The notes beneath the pieces are model-generated. The model worked only from the letters and a program-made list of their open reading frames with translations, had not been told where the DNA came from and ran no database searches. A DNA stretch of 64,000 nt from Vibrio pelagius (GTDB lineage: Bacteria; Pseudomonadota; Gammaproteobacteria; Enterobacterales; Vibrionaceae), in the NCBI RefSeq assembly GCF_024347575.1, contig NZ_AP025503.1, positions 2,170,001 to 2,234,000 on the forward strand. Reading direction: 5' to 3'. Shown piece after piece: positions 9,632 to 19,975 of the stretch (position 1 is the first letter of the stretch; each line of letters opens with the position of its first letter). The position numbers and the translations under genes are program-made.

Positions 9632-11563
9632 ATGTTCAACCGTATAAAAAAAATATCCCATAAGTTTTTACTTTTAATCGCTATTAACTCCCTTGCTGCC
9701 ATTACTATCGCTATTGTTTCGTTCAATTCGATGGATGATATACAAGAGAGCTTCTATTCATTTAATGACCTCAACCATCACGCTATTAACGCATCTGAGA
9801 TCCAAGAAACCCTTTTGACAGCACGAGTCAATGCTCTTACCTACAGAGTGTCACAAGAAGATACTCATATTGATAAGGCAATCTTACTCATCAATTCGAC
9901 TCAATTAGAGATGACCAATGCACTTGGACAAATGACAGATCCTAAGGAGAGTGCGCAATCACTAGCTATCATTGAGAACCTTGACCAATACAAACAGTTA
10001 CTGATGCGCGCCAATGAGCTCTCCGAAATACAAGGGGAATTAGCCGACAATTTAACGATGATTGATCGTGAAACTCGCCAAGTGATTAATGTATTGAAGA
10101 AAAATTCTGAACATGACTTAGAATTGTTCAAAGCAACCACTCGCATAGAAAGCCATTACAGAGAAACCATTCAACAATCGACCGAATATTTATTGAGCCA
10201 CGATTTAGAAGATTACGACAGCTACAAGAATTCCCATTCAAACCTACTAGACGAACTTGACGATTTTAATAAAAACTTTCCAGACATCGAGATGCCTCGT
10301 TTAGCGGCATTGTATGGCAGCATGTTTGAGAAGATGACCGAAGTCAAAGATATTCAACGTGAAAACAATGATGTTTGGAATAAAGGGCTTAACGTTACTG
10401 GAGCGAAAATAGCTGAACAACTCGAGTTGATCAGCTCTCATGCTTTCTCTTTGCAAAAGAACCATGCTTTGCAAATTCAAGATGAAATTGACAACGCGAT
10501 TTTATGGTTAGTTGCCATTATCAGTGTCTCAATGCCAGTGGTATTTGTATTAGCTCACTTCATCTCCAAGAGCATCACCCGCCCGGTTGAGTTTGCACGA
10601 AATCATACGCATAGAATGGCGTCTGGCGAACTTATCCAATGGTATGAAATTGAAGGTTCAGATGAAATATCGCAAATGAGTGCCTCTTTGCGCGACATGG
10701 AAGCTAAGTTTTACAACATCGTACGTGAAATAACTCAGTGTTCTGAATTATTAGCATCAGCTTCCGAAGAACTTTCATCAATCAATCAACAAGTTTTAAT
10801 CGGCTCACAAGAGCAGCAATTAGAAACTGAGCAAGTTGCTACTGCAATTAATGAAATGTCTGCCGCAATCAATGAAGTCGCTAGTGGTGCAAGTATGGCT
10901 TCTACAGAAGCAGAATCAGCAACACAACAAGCTGATATTGGTCACGATATAATGGTCAATGCCATGAGTAAAATTTCTAGTCTTGTCCTTCAAATGGGTG
11001 AGCTTAGCCATGAAGTCAGTACACTTCGTGTCGGGACAGAAGAAGTCAGTGACGTAATGGAAGTCATTCAAACCATTGCCGAACAAACCAACTTGCTCGC
11101 GCTAAATGCGGCGATTGAAGCGGCAAGAGCTGGTGATCAAGGCAGAGGGTTTGCAGTCGTAGCTGATGAAGTCAGACAATTGGCTCAACAGACTCAAAAA
11201 GCGGTTGAGAAAATCGGAGAGCAAATCTCAACATTGCAGAAGAACACACATCAAGTCGTGAGTTCCATTGATGAGAATCAAGCAATGCTGGCTGATACTG
11301 TCACTCAAGCTGAATTAGCCAATGATGCATTCTCTACAATCAAAGACCAGATTAGCCAAACCAACAACCTAAATACACAGATTGCAACGGCAACCGAAGA
11401 ACAGAGTACGACGGCAGAGATGATTAACCAAAGCATTATTATGGTTAAAGACCGCGTAGAACAAACTGTATCTATGACCAATGATAATAACCAAGCTTCC
11501 AGTGAACTGGCTAAAATGTCTGTCACTTTAGCGGACAATATCAGCTTCTTTAAACTCAAGTAG
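9632..11563 (+). CDS. Methyl-accepting chemotaxis protein
   Basis: A 643-residue transmembrane chemoreceptor. TM1 is at about 11-31. A long helical periplasmic domain follows at about 32-286 (helical-bundle type, like the HBM or 4HB families). TM2 is at about 287-309 ([15 protein letters not shown]), then a HAMP domain to about 362. The signalling domain has its hairpin tip at about 485-520 ([30 protein letters not shown]). No CheR-tethering pentapeptide is seen at the C-terminus (FFKLK). The ligand is unknown. It sits at the edge of the signalling block and has its own hairpin terminator. The ribosome site is weak. Confidence 0.93.
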   Translation: MFNRIKKISHKFLLLIAINSLAAITIAIVSFNSMDDIQESFYSFNDLNHHAINASEIQETLLTARVNALTYRVSQEDTHIDKAILLINSTQLEMTNALGQMTDPKESAQSLAIIENLDQYKQLLMRANELSEIQGELADNLTMIDRETRQVINVLKKNSEHDLELFKATTRIESHYRETIQQSTEYLLSHDLEDYDSYKNSHSNLLDELDDFNKNFPDIEMPRLAALYGSMFEKMTEVKDIQRENNDVWNKGLNVTGAKIAEQLELISSHAFSLQKNHALQIQDEIDNAILWLVAIISVSMPVVFVLAHFISKSITRPVEFARNHTHRMASGELIQWYEIEGSDEISQMSASLRDMEAKFYNIVREITQCSELLASASEELSSINQQVLIGSQEQQLETEQVATAINEMSAAINEVASGASMASTEAESATQQADIGHDIMVNAMSKISSLVLQMGELSHEVSTLRVGTEEVSDVMEVIQTIAEQTNLLALNAAIEAARAGDQGRGFAVVADEVRQLAQQTQKAVEKIGEQISTLQKNTHQVVSSIDENQAMLADTVTQAELANDAFSTIKDQISQTNNLNTQIATATEEQSTTAEMINQSIIMVKDRVEQTVSMTNDNNQASSELAKMSVTLADNISFFKLK

Positions 11564-11627
11564 TTCTTTAATGTCAGTTCTAGTCGTTACCAATCCGATA
11601 GGTTTTCAATAGACAAAAGCATATGGA

Positions 11628-11667
11628 GATAGAGTGAGTGAGCCACCCACTTTCACTCTATCTTTAT
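11628..11667 (+). terminator. Terminator after the chemoreceptor gene
   Basis: GATAGAGTGA and TCACTCTATC form a 10-bp perfect stem around a 15-base loop that holds a further GTG/CAC pair. It is followed by TTTAT. Confidence 0.7.
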
Positions 11668-11778
11668 CTCTAGAAAAACGGTCACTCGTGATCTTTCCAT
11701 TTCGTCAAGTGAGGTCTTCCAAACATTCCTTTATAAATTCGATATATTCACCATTTCCTGCATCCACAGAGATTAAAA

Positions 11779-12402
11779 ATGTTAAACACTCAACCTAAAC
11801 GTTGCTTAGTTATTGACAGTTTTCCACTCATAAGAGAGACACTAACCCAACAATTACTTAGCCTAGAAAATGTCGCTGAAGTGAAAGAATCTAGCTCCAT
11901 TGCAGACTCTTTATCGCTACTTAAAAAGGAACGCTTCGACCTGTTAACAGTGGATGTGGAATTAGGTCAAGACAGTGGATTTGAGTTGATGAAAAGGGCA
12001 AAACAAACAGGCTACCAAGGTAAGATTCTGTTTATCTCAAAGTTTGATTACAACCTACATTCCGCTTTAGCGAAAAAGAATGGGGCTAATGGCTATGTGA
12101 GTAAAACAGAGCCAACCTTTATTGTTCGCGATGCAATGTTACATGTTTTACGTGGCTATAATTTATTCAAGCAAAGCGAATCAGATTTCAACATCAGCCC
12201 TGATGATCTTTCAAGTAGGGAACTGACCGTTTTTCAGTACCTCGTCAAAGGTTACAGCAATAAGCAGATAGCTGAAATACTCTTCTTAAGTGAAAAAACC
12301 ATCAGCACATATAAGTCTCGCGTGCTCGCGAAGTTTTCAGCTTCAACGGTAGTTGAACTCATCAAAATTAATGAGATTATCTCACTGAATAGTACCCACT
12401 AA
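11779..12402 (+). CDS. LuxR/NarL-type response regulator (orphan)
   Basis: A 207-residue REC-HTH protein. The receiver (about 8-125) has the likely phospho-acceptor Asp in LLTVDVELGQDSGFEL and the conserved Lys in GYVSKTEP. The N-terminal acidic patch is only VIDSFP where VDDHP is usual, so Mg2+ binding and phosphorylation may be altered. The LuxR-type HTH (about 140-200) reads LSSRELTVFQYLVKGYSNKQIAEIL...TISTYKSRV. It is a clear paralogue of the REC-HTH protein encoded at 14729-15358. It lies on the other strand and is convergent with, and overlaps, the LysR gene. It may respond to the hybrid kinase in cross-talk, but that is inference. Confidence 0.85.
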   Translation: MLNTQPKRCLVIDSFPLIRETLTQQLLSLENVAEVKESSSIADSLSLLKKERFDLLTVDVELGQDSGFELMKRAKQTGYQGKILFISKFDYNLHSALAKKNGANGYVSKTEPTFIVRDAMLHVLRGYNLFKQSESDFNISPDDLSSRELTVFQYLVKGYSNKQIAEILFLSEKTISTYKSRVLAKFSASTVVELIKINEIISLNSTH

Positions 12403-13280
12403 ACGATAACTTCCTTGATAATACGAATCAAAGCATCGTGTAATGGGTTAGTTCGGTTTACTAAACGACAGCAAGTAACAATAGGAACCTCAAATGCAAA
12501 TTTACTGGGAACCTCAATACGCTTAAAGTCAGAATTTTCCATGACGCTTTCTAGGCTCATCACGGCCATGCCATTTTGATTCACTAACTGACACGCCACC
12601 GCGATATCATCGGTTTTTGCTTGATAATCAAAGAAAATCCCTTTTTTTGCACACTCATCGGTAAATCGGTGATGCTCGTCATTCCAACCAGGGACACGAA
12701 AAAAAATAAACGGAAGTTTGACTGCTTCTTCCCATGAATTCACATCGCTAGTCGCGGAAACAACGACAATGGCTTTTGTTGCAACGACACGAGCTTGATA
12801 AAGAGACTTTCTACGCGCTTCATTGAAAAAGTTAATACCTACTTGTACACGGTTATCCAAAATGTCATTTTCAGTTTGAGATGACCAAGTTTCAATAGAG
12901 ATCATGGGGTTGGGAAACTTTGCTCTTATCGCATTGTAGATCTCTAAGCCATACCGCTCCATAGTTAAAGAGTGAATGGCGATACGGATAGTTTCGTTAT
13001 GCTCAGTAGTAACAAATGATTTCGTCTGGTTTAGTGATTGATTAAGTAACTCTAAGCCTTGATTCACCCCAGGCATAATACTATCGAGAAAATGGGTTGG
13101 TTCTAGTACCCCCGCAACTCTCACAAATAATGGGTCGTCAAAATGAGCTCTTAAATGAGCTAAGCGCTTACTTACAGCACTTTCGGTTACCCCCAGTGTA
13201 TTCGCGACGGCTTTCATACTTCTGTATCGGTAAAGTAAAGAAAGTTCTCGTAGAAAGTTGTAATTCAAGTCGTTGATCAT
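12399..13280 (-). CDS. LysR-family transcriptional regulator
   Basis: A 293-residue regulator. The N-terminal winged HTH (about 5-65) reads YRSMKAVANTLGVTESAVSKRLAHLRAHFDDPLFVR, resembling the NodD/LeuO side of the family. A periplasmic-binding-like effector domain occupies about 90-290. The ATG at 13280 is preferred: GGA lies about nine bases upstream, and the alternative TTG at 13292 overlaps that site. It starts 36 bases after the diguanylate cyclase stop, so it is probably the last gene of the operon. Its stop overlaps that of the convergent response regulator by a few bases. Target and co-inducer unknown. Confidence 0.85.
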   Translation of the reverse strand: MINDLNYNFLRELSLLYRYRSMKAVANTLGVTESAVSKRLAHLRAHFDDPLFVRVAGVLEPTHFLDSIMPGVNQGLELLNQSLNQTKSFVTTEHNETIRIAIHSLTMERYGLEIYNAIRAKFPNPMISIETWSSQTENDILDNRVQVGINFFNEARRKSLYQARVVATKAIVVVSATSDVNSWEEAVKLPFIFFRVPGWNDEHHRFTDECAKKGIFFDYQAKTDDIAVACQLVNQNGMAVMSLESVMENSDFKRIEVPSKFAFEVPIVTCCRLVNRTNPLHDALIRIIKEVIV

Positions 13281-13315
13281 TATTAATTCCAATAACGAAA
13301 TCGATTACGTATAGC

Positions 13316-14728
13316 TTAACTTAACTGAGTACTCTTCTCCATAGGTGCGTCGTTCTCTTCATAGTTGTTTTTTTCCTTATATAACTCTGAATCTGCTCGG
13401 CTAATTGCAGACTCCAATGATTCACCAATATGCTGCTCTACAACACCTATGCTAATACTGATGTTAATGTGACGAAAAGCTACCTGTGAAGAAGCGACCG
13501 AATTATTGAGTTTTTCCGCAAGAATATAGGCCATATCCACATTACAGTTGGGCAACAGAGCCAAAAACTCATCTCCTCCGGTTCGAATAAGGTAGTCACT
13601 TTCCCTAAAAATGCGTTTCATACATGAAGATATATGCTTGATCGCCTCATCACCTACAGCATGACCATAGGTGTCATTGATTTTTTTTATTCTGTTTCCA
13701 TCAATAGCAAGTATAGATAGAGAATATTTATCGGTCAGCTGCTTAAAAGATTCATCTCTGAAAATAGCTCTATTATATAAACCTGTTAACTCATCCCTAG
13801 TTGCTACCCTTTCTGCATCTTTCAATTTCTCTCGTTTTATTCCAAGTTCACTCACTTTCCAAAGTAAAGTAAAGACAAAGCAGAAAATTATGCCATTAAT
13901 CCAAAGTGTATCAACAACCAGTTTTGTGAAGGGGATTTTGTAGATTAACAGAGAGCGATTATCTGTAACGAACTCCAATACATAAGAAAAATCAGAGAAT
14001 GGGTAATCGCGCTCTTCAATAACTGTCGCATTATAAATTCCTTTTTCAAGAGTTGAGATCTCTTTACCTTCTAAAATTTCTTTACCGTCTACGTATATAT
14101 CAACCAGATACTCACCAATAATTTCTCCAGAATAGTATACTGGCGTTGTAATACTCAGCGTCGCACGGTTTGATAGCAAGTCTCGATAAATAGGCGAGAC
14201 AATCACGCGGTCAATGAGTTGATTCTCAGTCGCATTCAGCGTGCAAGTTCCGGTGACTTCGCATCTTTCGAGCGAAAAAGCGTCCTCTTTTACAACTAAA
14301 TCATCGAAGGATCGGGTAGAAAAGAGCTTTCTGGTCTTAAAAGAGCGATAGAGTATCGTTATGTTCGATTCAATGCTCTGAGGATCAAGGTTTACCATGT
14401 GATTCATGGTGTCATAAATAATGGCTTCTTGCGCTGATAATTCAGAGTTAGTTGCACCATATTGATATATAGCAGATGAACCTTTTATCGATATTCCGCT
14501 TTGTTCTTTTTGAGTATTCGAGGAACTTATTGCCTCCTCAGTCAACATCCCTAAAAGTATAAGTTTTGATTTGTTGCCAATGAATGAATTTTTGATTGAT
14601 TGAAACTTTACTGATTCCTTTTCAATAAAATCATTTACTGTATAAAAATTCACAAATACAGATATGAATAGTGATAGCAAAAGAGAGTTAACTAAGTTAT
14701 CCCTCAGTCTTTTCAACAAGGGCCTCAT
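13316..14728 (-). CDS. Membrane diguanylate cyclase with periplasmic sensor
   Basis: Makes c-di-GMP from two GTP. The 470-residue protein has TM1 at about 12-30, a periplasmic sensor of about 240 residues (dCache-like by size and by SITTPVYYSGEIIGEYLVDIYV), TM2 at about 273-292, and a GGDEF domain at about 300-455. The active site is intact: RTGGDEF with GGDEF at 384-388, IDGNRIKKIND for metal and substrate binding, and an inhibitory I-site RESD at 375-378, five residues before GGDEF. The periplasmic pair CEVTGTC may form a disulfide. Its ATG follows the stop of the preceding regulator directly (TAAATG), so the genes are coupled. Confidence 0.92.
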   Translation of the reverse strand: MRPLLKRLRDNLVNSLLLSLFISVFVNFYTVNDFIEKESVKFQSIKNSFIGNKSKLILLGMLTEEAISSSNTQKEQSGISIKGSSAIYQYGATNSELSAQEAIIYDTMNHMVNLDPQSIESNITILYRSFKTRKLFSTRSFDDLVVKEDAFSLERCEVTGTCTLNATENQLIDRVIVSPIYRDLLSNRATLSITTPVYYSGEIIGEYLVDIYVDGKEILEGKEISTLEKGIYNATVIEERDYPFSDFSYVLEFVTDNRSLLIYKIPFTKLVVDTLWINGIIFCFVFTLLWKVSELGIKREKLKDAERVATRDELTGLYNRAIFRDESFKQLTDKYSLSILAIDGNRIKKINDTYGHAVGDEAIKHISSCMKRIFRESDYLIRTGGDEFLALLPNCNVDMAYILAEKLNNSVASSQVAFRHINISISIGVVEQHIGESLESAISRADSELYKEKNNYEENDAPMEKSTQLS

Positions 14729-15358
14729 TTAACATTCGCTCGCTTTGATCAATTCAACAATACTATTTACTTTATATTTATCCAATATTCTTCGTTTATA
14801 GGTACTAACCGTTTTAGCACTCAATGACAATACATCCGCTATATATTTGTTTGATTTACCTTGAACTAAGTAGTTAAATACTACTATCTCCCTTTTCGAA
14901 AGTTCGGCCTTACCTGAATTATTGTTATTATTTCTAAACTTAAAAATAGAATATCCTTTTGCAATACTATCTATTGCATCCGCGATTAGGTGAAAGTTTT
15001 CTGATTTACATAGGTAGCCATCGGCACCCATTTTAAATGCAGTGTTGATGTGAATGGCGTTATCGCTCGACGAGATAAACAATACTTTACCCTTATAGCC
15101 ATGAGCTTTGGCTCTTCTCAAGAAGTCGAAACCATCAGAATCACCTAAATTCACATCTAAAATTAACAAGTTAATGGGTTTGTTTTTTAATATTTTATGT
15201 GCTGTTATTCCATCGTTAACACTTGTTACGGACTCAATATAATCAATACTGTTTAATAATGTTTCAATGGCCACACATACTAATGGATGGTCGTCTACCA
15301 CCAAGCAGTTCACTAACTCTTTATGTATCACAACTTTCATTCCCCGATTACTGAACAT
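14729..15358 (-). CDS. LuxR/NarL-type response regulator (BvgA/EvgA-like)
   Basis: A 209-residue REC-HTH regulator. The receiver has the full acidic pair (VVDDHP), the phospho-acceptor in LLILDVNLGDSDGF and Lys in GYLCKSE. The LuxR HTH is ELSKREIVVFNYLVQGKSNKYIADVLSLSAKTVSTYKRR. An asparagine run (NNNNN) forms the linker. The start is uncertain: the ATG at 15358 has a GAGGA 12 bases upstream and overlaps the REC-EAL gene by 22 bases. The alternative ATG at 15340 follows GGGGA with no spacer. The probable phospho-donor is the Hpt of the hybrid kinase two genes upstream. Candidate operator: the palindrome at 20091-20108. Confidence 0.88.
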   Translation of the reverse strand: MFSNRGMKVVIHKELVNCLVVDDHPLVCVAIETLLNSIDYIESVTSVNDGITAHKILKNKPINLLILDVNLGDSDGFDFLRRAKAHGYKGKVLFISSSDNAIHINTAFKMGADGYLCKSENFHLIADAIDSIAKGYSIFKFRNNNNNSGKAELSKREIVVFNYLVQGKSNKYIADVLSLSAKTVSTYKRRILDKYKVNSIVELIKASEC

Positions 15359-16506
15359 AAAGGTGTTAATTCCTCTATCGGAACAGGTTTACCCGTGAAA
15401 TACCCTTGACAAATGTCTACACCGAACTGGTGAACCAGATTCCAAGTGTTTTGATCTTCTATACCTTCGGCAACAGTCTGAATATGTAATTTTCTTGCTA
15501 GATTGGCGGTTGCTTCTATTATGGTTTTTTTAGTTTCATCATTAATACAATCAGTAACAAAACCTCTATCAATTTTCATCTCAGTAAAAGGCAAATGTGC
15601 CAGTTTAATGAGCGATGAATAACCCGTGCCAAAGTCGTCAATCGATACCCCTACTCGATGTAACCGTAGCCTAGCTAAGTTTTTGAGTATATTAATACTA
15701 TCGTTGTAAACGTCTGTTTCAGTTAATTCAATGATTAAGCTTGCAGGATCTACATTGAATTTCTTACAAGAGCCGAGTAAATGGTCAGAAAAGTGACAGC
15801 TGTCTATGTTGGCTTGTCCAACATTGATGGATACAGAACAAGTTATGTAGCCTAAAGAAATATCCGTAAGGGCTTTAGTTAGCACGACATCAAACAATTC
15901 ATTATCCATTCCAAATTTTTCTATTTGCGTAAGAAACACATACGGAGGAATTAAACCTTTCTGTGGATGGTCCCAACGAACTAAGGCTTCTACACCAACA
16001 AGTTTCTTACTATTGAAATCAAATTGAGGTTGATAGTAGTTAATCAATTGTCCTTCACTAATTGCCTCTTTCAACTCCAACTGACTAGGTAAATATAAGT
16101 CTTCCATACTCCCTTTCTTTGGTCGGCTATTGACAAAGTCATTGAGTAACTTCTCCAAATCATCACTTTGGCAAGGCTTGCTTAGCTCTCGAACAAAGTC
16201 AAATTTCAATTGTTGGCAAAGGTAACCAACCGTATTTAAAACCGAAGCATCAACCGCACTTAATACGACTATCCCTCCGCTATATCCAATTTCACTTAAT
16301 TCAACAAGCAGTTCAACTCCGTCAATATCTGGCATGTTAAGATCAACAAATATCAAGTCGTACTTATTTTTCTTACCAAGTTGAATCGCTTCTCTCCCTG
16401 ATAAGCAACTATTGACATCAGTTATTCCTACATCACGTAAAACCCACTCCAAAACATGAAGTTGCAATGGCTGGTCGTCGACTATGAGTATTTTTATGTT
16501 ATCCAT
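15337..16506 (-). CDS. REC-EAL response regulator, c-di-GMP phosphodiesterase
   Basis: A 389-residue two-domain protein. The receiver (1-120) has acidic VDDQP and phospho-acceptor Asp55 (FVDLNMPD). The EAL domain (about 135-385) keeps the catalytic set: EALVRW at 173-178, Asn in SINVGQ, ELTE, DDFGTGYS at 290-297, Lys311 (KIDRGF), AEGIE at 346-350 and QGYFTGKP. It should hydrolyse c-di-GMP to pGpG, with activity gated by phosphorylation. It resembles V. cholerae VieA but stops after EAL, without the C-terminal HTH of VieA. The DNA-binding part is a separate gene downstream. The ATG overlaps the kinase stop by about 8 bases. Confidence 0.92.
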   Translation of the reverse strand: MDNIKILIVDDQPLQLHVLEWVLRDVGITDVNSCLSGREAIQLGKKNKYDLIFVDLNMPDIDGVELLVELSEIGYSGGIVVLSAVDASVLNTVGYLCQQLKFDFVRELSKPCQSDDLEKLLNDFVNSRPKKGSMEDLYLPSQLELKEAISEGQLINYYQPQFDFNSKKLVGVEALVRWDHPQKGLIPPYVFLTQIEKFGMDNELFDVVLTKALTDISLGYITCSVSINVGQANIDSCHFSDHLLGSCKKFNVDPASLIIELTETDVYNDSINILKNLARLRLHRVGVSIDDFGTGYSSLIKLAHLPFTEMKIDRGFVTDCINDETKKTIIEATANLARKLHIQTVAEGIEDQNTWNLVHQFGVDICQGYFTGKPVPIEELTPLCSVIGE

Positions 16507-19500
16507 TTTTCTTACACCACGATTTAACTCTAGTAATTTCAATATTCATTTGTCTCTTTAATTCTTGCCTGCGAGTACCGATTTCTGAGGTAACCGCTGT
16601 TTCTAATTCGCTAGCGCATTTTCCCAAGTCCTCAACACCAACAGCGAAACAGCCACCTTTAATTCTATGAGCGATTGAGCGTATTTCTTTTTCTGATTCG
16701 GCCAAGGTTAACGCCTTAAGATCTTCTTCCATGGAGGCCTCAAATATGTTGGCGATGGTGATCGCTTTCTGCTTGGAGAACGAGTCCAGCCATCCAGTCT
16801 CCTGTCGCAATCCTTTCAATTTTTGGTTTTTTATGTTTTGTACATGACTCAAAGGCTGATATAGCTCATCAACTCCATAAGGTTTATGAAGAAGGATATC
16901 GAAGGAATTCTGTCCATTTTTCTTTTCAGTTAATCTCGGGTCTTCCGCCGTACAACCGATAATGAAGAGATCAGCTAACTTTTCATTTGAACGAATAATA
17001 AACGCCAATTCATATCCATTAAGTATTGGCATATGGCAATCCGTAATCAGTGCATCAAAGTTATTTTCAGGCTGAGTCAATAGCGCGTATGCTTCTTGCC
17101 CATTGACACAAACAACAGGAGTAATACCCATTTCTTGCAACTGAATTTTCATTAAATGACGATTGATCGCGTTGTCTTCCGCAACCAGAACCTTCAAATT
17201 CAGTGCTTTGAACTCTAGCTGCTCGGCTGTTGGCGTAACTGGTTTTACATTAGAAGCTTCATCTGATTCACGCTTAGTTACGACTGTAATAGGTATTGTT
17301 ACTTTGATGGAAGTACCGTGGTTTAACGCGCTCTCAGCCATTATTTTTCCTCCCATATTAGTGACAAGTTGTTCGACAATACTTAAACCCAGCCCTGTTC
17401 CTCCATAGCTGCGTTCAATTGAATTATCGGCCTGTGTGAATGGCTTAAATGCATCATTGAGTTGAGATGTAGACATGCCGATCCCAGTATCTTTGACAAT
17501 GAGGTGCAACGCGCTTTCGGAAATGTAACTGCGTACATTGATACTTCCCACTTGAGTAAACTTAATAGCATTCGAAAGTAAGTTGTTTACGATTTGCGTT
17601 AACCTAACACCATCAATCATGATGAGATCTGAATCATTCGAAGACACATCGACATCAAACTGCAGGTCTTTTTCCAAGGCCCGAGATTCAAATGGCTTAG
17701 TCGTTTCATTCATCAGTTGAACAAAATTCAGCTCTGTAGGCTCAATTGAAAGCTCATTGGCATTAAGCTTTGAGAAATCCAGTATTTCATCGACCAAGCG
17801 GTTCAAGTGCACACAGGATTGCTTTGCCAGCGGGGTGACAAGCGCGATGCTCTCATCTTGGTTATAACGCTCAATCATCTCTAGAGAACTACTTAAGGCA
17901 GCGATTGGGGTTCTTAACTCATGGCTCATTGTTGCGAGAAATTGCTCTCGCATTTGCGTTGCAAGCTCTGAAGCTTTTTTAGCTTCTATCAATTGCTCTT
18001 CATACTGCTTTTGTTCTGTCACATCATTAAGAATAGAAAGCACATAACCTTTACCACTCACCGGAGAGCTAAGGTTTTTCCTCGTCCTTTCAAACTGTTC
18101 GATACCAATTGCACAACTCTGGGCTTGGCAACTGTCTGTTACTGACCCACTACTTTCGATGAGTTGTTGAGTACTACACACAGCATGATTGTCATTACTT
18201 TTTTGAGATAATAACGAGCAGCCTAAACACTCGTTATCTAAGTATGATTTACAGTTACTTTGCGCAATTTCATCCTGTTCATCTTGAATGAAAATCGTGC
18301 TTGGTAGCTCTTCTATGATGCTTCTCAACCACTCTTTTTCTGATTCAGCTGATTCTGCCAGTTGTTGTGTGACTCGCATTTTCAACTTCAAGTTTGCGAT
18401 TGCAAAATAGATTAACGTGCCCACAAAAAGAATAAACGACAACACGCCACCAGCGATGATATAAACATCATGCTTATCAAACCCGTGCACAACTTTAAAT
18501 TGGCGATACCCATGCTTTAGTTTCTCTACTTCATTATTATCAATAGTATTGAGTACACTGTTTATTAACGCTTGTAGTAATACGTCGTTTTTCTTCATAG
18601 CAAAAACAAGATCAAGCTCAATCGCATTCTCTGGCTCAAGCAAGAATTGATCGTTTCTATCTTGTACTACTAATGATTGCGTTATGTCCTGTGGTAAGTA
18701 GGCAATATCTATCTTGTTGTCAGTGAGATCTTTCATAAGATCTTGCACGTCGTTATAGGGAACGACTTCACCCTTCACAACCATTTTTATATATGAAAAT
18801 TTCTTGGAACTTGAGTTAGTTAATACCCCAGCTTTTGACTTGTTATTTTTCGGTTCAAGCATCCTAGCCACGAACCCAGGGTTTTTAATAACAGGCCAAT
18901 ATACTTGAGTAAAAAAAGGCTCTGACGTAATGTATTTTCCATTATCAATCTTCATACCTTTCACGATAGGAGCAACTTTGATATCTCCCCTCTCTAGCAT
19001 TTGTAATGCGGTGTAATGATCTGATTGCTTGAATGAAAACTGTATGCCTGATCTTGCTTGTAATAATTCCATAAAATCATGGAAATAGCCGTCTACCTCA
19101 CCTTTTGAGTTTTTAAATGACAGTGGGTATAGATCAAACTGCATTGAATATTCAATATCGCTCTTGTGGACTTGCTTATAAGTACGTGCTAATTGCTCAC
19201 TCAAGTGATAAGGGTTCAATGAACGTATAGAAGGTTGATTTAGGCCTTTACTTTCTTTTTTAAGCACTCTATCTATCAATGCAATCAGCTGTTTTTGATT
19301 TTTATTTCCAATGGCATGAAGTGTATCTGTCTCTAACCAGTCTAGAGTTTCGACAACGCCTCGAATAACATCATGATTATTGAGGTAGGAGTTGATAGAG
19401 ACAAAATTGGCAGCAATTGCATCAACAGCTCCGCTATTTACTAATGTGATAGCTTGGTCAAAATTCTGGACTGATATAATGTTCGGTATTTTTTTCTCTT

Positions 19501-19975
19501 CGAGAATTTCACAATAAAAAGAGCCTTTAACACAGCTCCAATTCAATAACTGTGGAGAGATGAACTGTGCTTTTTTATTGCGGTACCAGATTGCTACGCT
19601 GCCATTAAAAAAAGGTTCTGAAAATAGGAACACATTGCTCCTTTCATTTGTATATCGAACACCTAATGCAATATCTACATTGCCTGCTTCTACCGCATCC
19701 AATAAAGCATCGACTGATGGGTAAGGCTGATATTCAAGCTCAAAACCTAGTATTTGAGCGATATTCTTCATATAGTCATTGTTGATCCCAAAAGAAGTGC
19801 CTGATTCGTAACTTGTGGAATATGGCGCCCATGTATTTGGTAGCAAACCAACAGATATAACACGGTGCTCTGCAATAAACTCACGCTCTTGAGAGTTGAA
19901 GGTTAGATTTTCTGTTTGAGAATAAGAAAAAAAAGAGACAACAATAAGGGATGCTAAGAGAATTAACGAACGCAT
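16499..19975 (-). CDS. BvgS/VieS-type hybrid sensor histidine kinase
   Basis: A 1158-residue multi-domain kinase. A signal peptide (1-19) leads two tandem periplasmic solute-binding (SBP_bac_3) domains at about 33-255 and 275-490. A TM segment follows at 503-527, then a PAS-like domain at about 545-655 with six cysteines between 575 and 621. HisKA has phospho-His685 (SHELRTP). The ATPase has N-box QIVNNLLSNA and G-boxes DTGIGM and GTGLGLS. The receiver has Asp979 (DCHMP), and the C-terminal Hpt has His1103 (AHRIKGG). This is the phosphorelay layout of BvgS, EvgS and VieS. The start at 19975 is chosen because it opens the signal peptide. First gene of the overlapping five-gene run. Confidence 0.93.
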   Translation of the reverse strand: MRSLILLASLIVVSFFSYSQTENLTFNSQEREFIAEHRVISVGLLPNTWAPYSTSYESGTSFGINNDYMKNIAQILGFELEYQPYPSVDALLDAVEAGNVDIALGVRYTNERSNVFLFSEPFFNGSVAIWYRNKKAQFISPQLLNWSCVKGSFYCEILEEKKIPNIISVQNFDQAITLVNSGAVDAIAANFVSINSYLNNHDVIRGVVETLDWLETDTLHAIGNKNQKQLIALIDRVLKKESKGLNQPSIRSLNPYHLSEQLARTYKQVHKSDIEYSMQFDLYPLSFKNSKGEVDGYFHDFMELLQARSGIQFSFKQSDHYTALQMLERGDIKVAPIVKGMKIDNGKYITSEPFFTQVYWPVIKNPGFVARMLEPKNNKSKAGVLTNSSSKKFSYIKMVVKGEVVPYNDVQDLMKDLTDNKIDIAYLPQDITQSLVVQDRNDQFLLEPENAIELDLVFAMKKNDVLLQALINSVLNTIDNNEVEKLKHGYRQFKVVHGFDKHDVYIIAGGVLSFILFVGTLIYFAIANLKLKMRVTQQLAESAESEKEWLRSIIEELPSTIFIQDEQDEIAQSNCKSYLDNECLGCSLLSQKSNDNHAVCSTQQLIESSGSVTDSCQAQSCAIGIEQFERTRKNLSSPVSGKGYVLSILNDVTEQKQYEEQLIEAKKASELATQMREQFLATMSHELRTPIAALSSSLEMIERYNQDESIALVTPLAKQSCVHLNRLVDEILDFSKLNANELSIEPTELNFVQLMNETTKPFESRALEKDLQFDVDVSSNDSDLIMIDGVRLTQIVNNLLSNAIKFTQVGSINVRSYISESALHLIVKDTGIGMSTSQLNDAFKPFTQADNSIERSYGGTGLGLSIVEQLVTNMGGKIMAESALNHGTSIKVTIPITVVTKRESDEASNVKPVTPTAEQLEFKALNLKVLVAEDNAINRHLMKIQLQEMGITPVVCVNGQEAYALLTQPENNFDALITDCHMPILNGYELAFIIRSNEKLADLFIIGCTAEDPRLTEKKNGQNSFDILLHKPYGVDELYQPLSHVQNIKNQKLKGLRQETGWLDSFSKQKAITIANIFEASMEEDLKALTLAESEKEIRSIAHRIKGGCFAVGVEDLGKCASELETAVTSEIGTRRQELKRQMNIEITRVKSWCKKNG

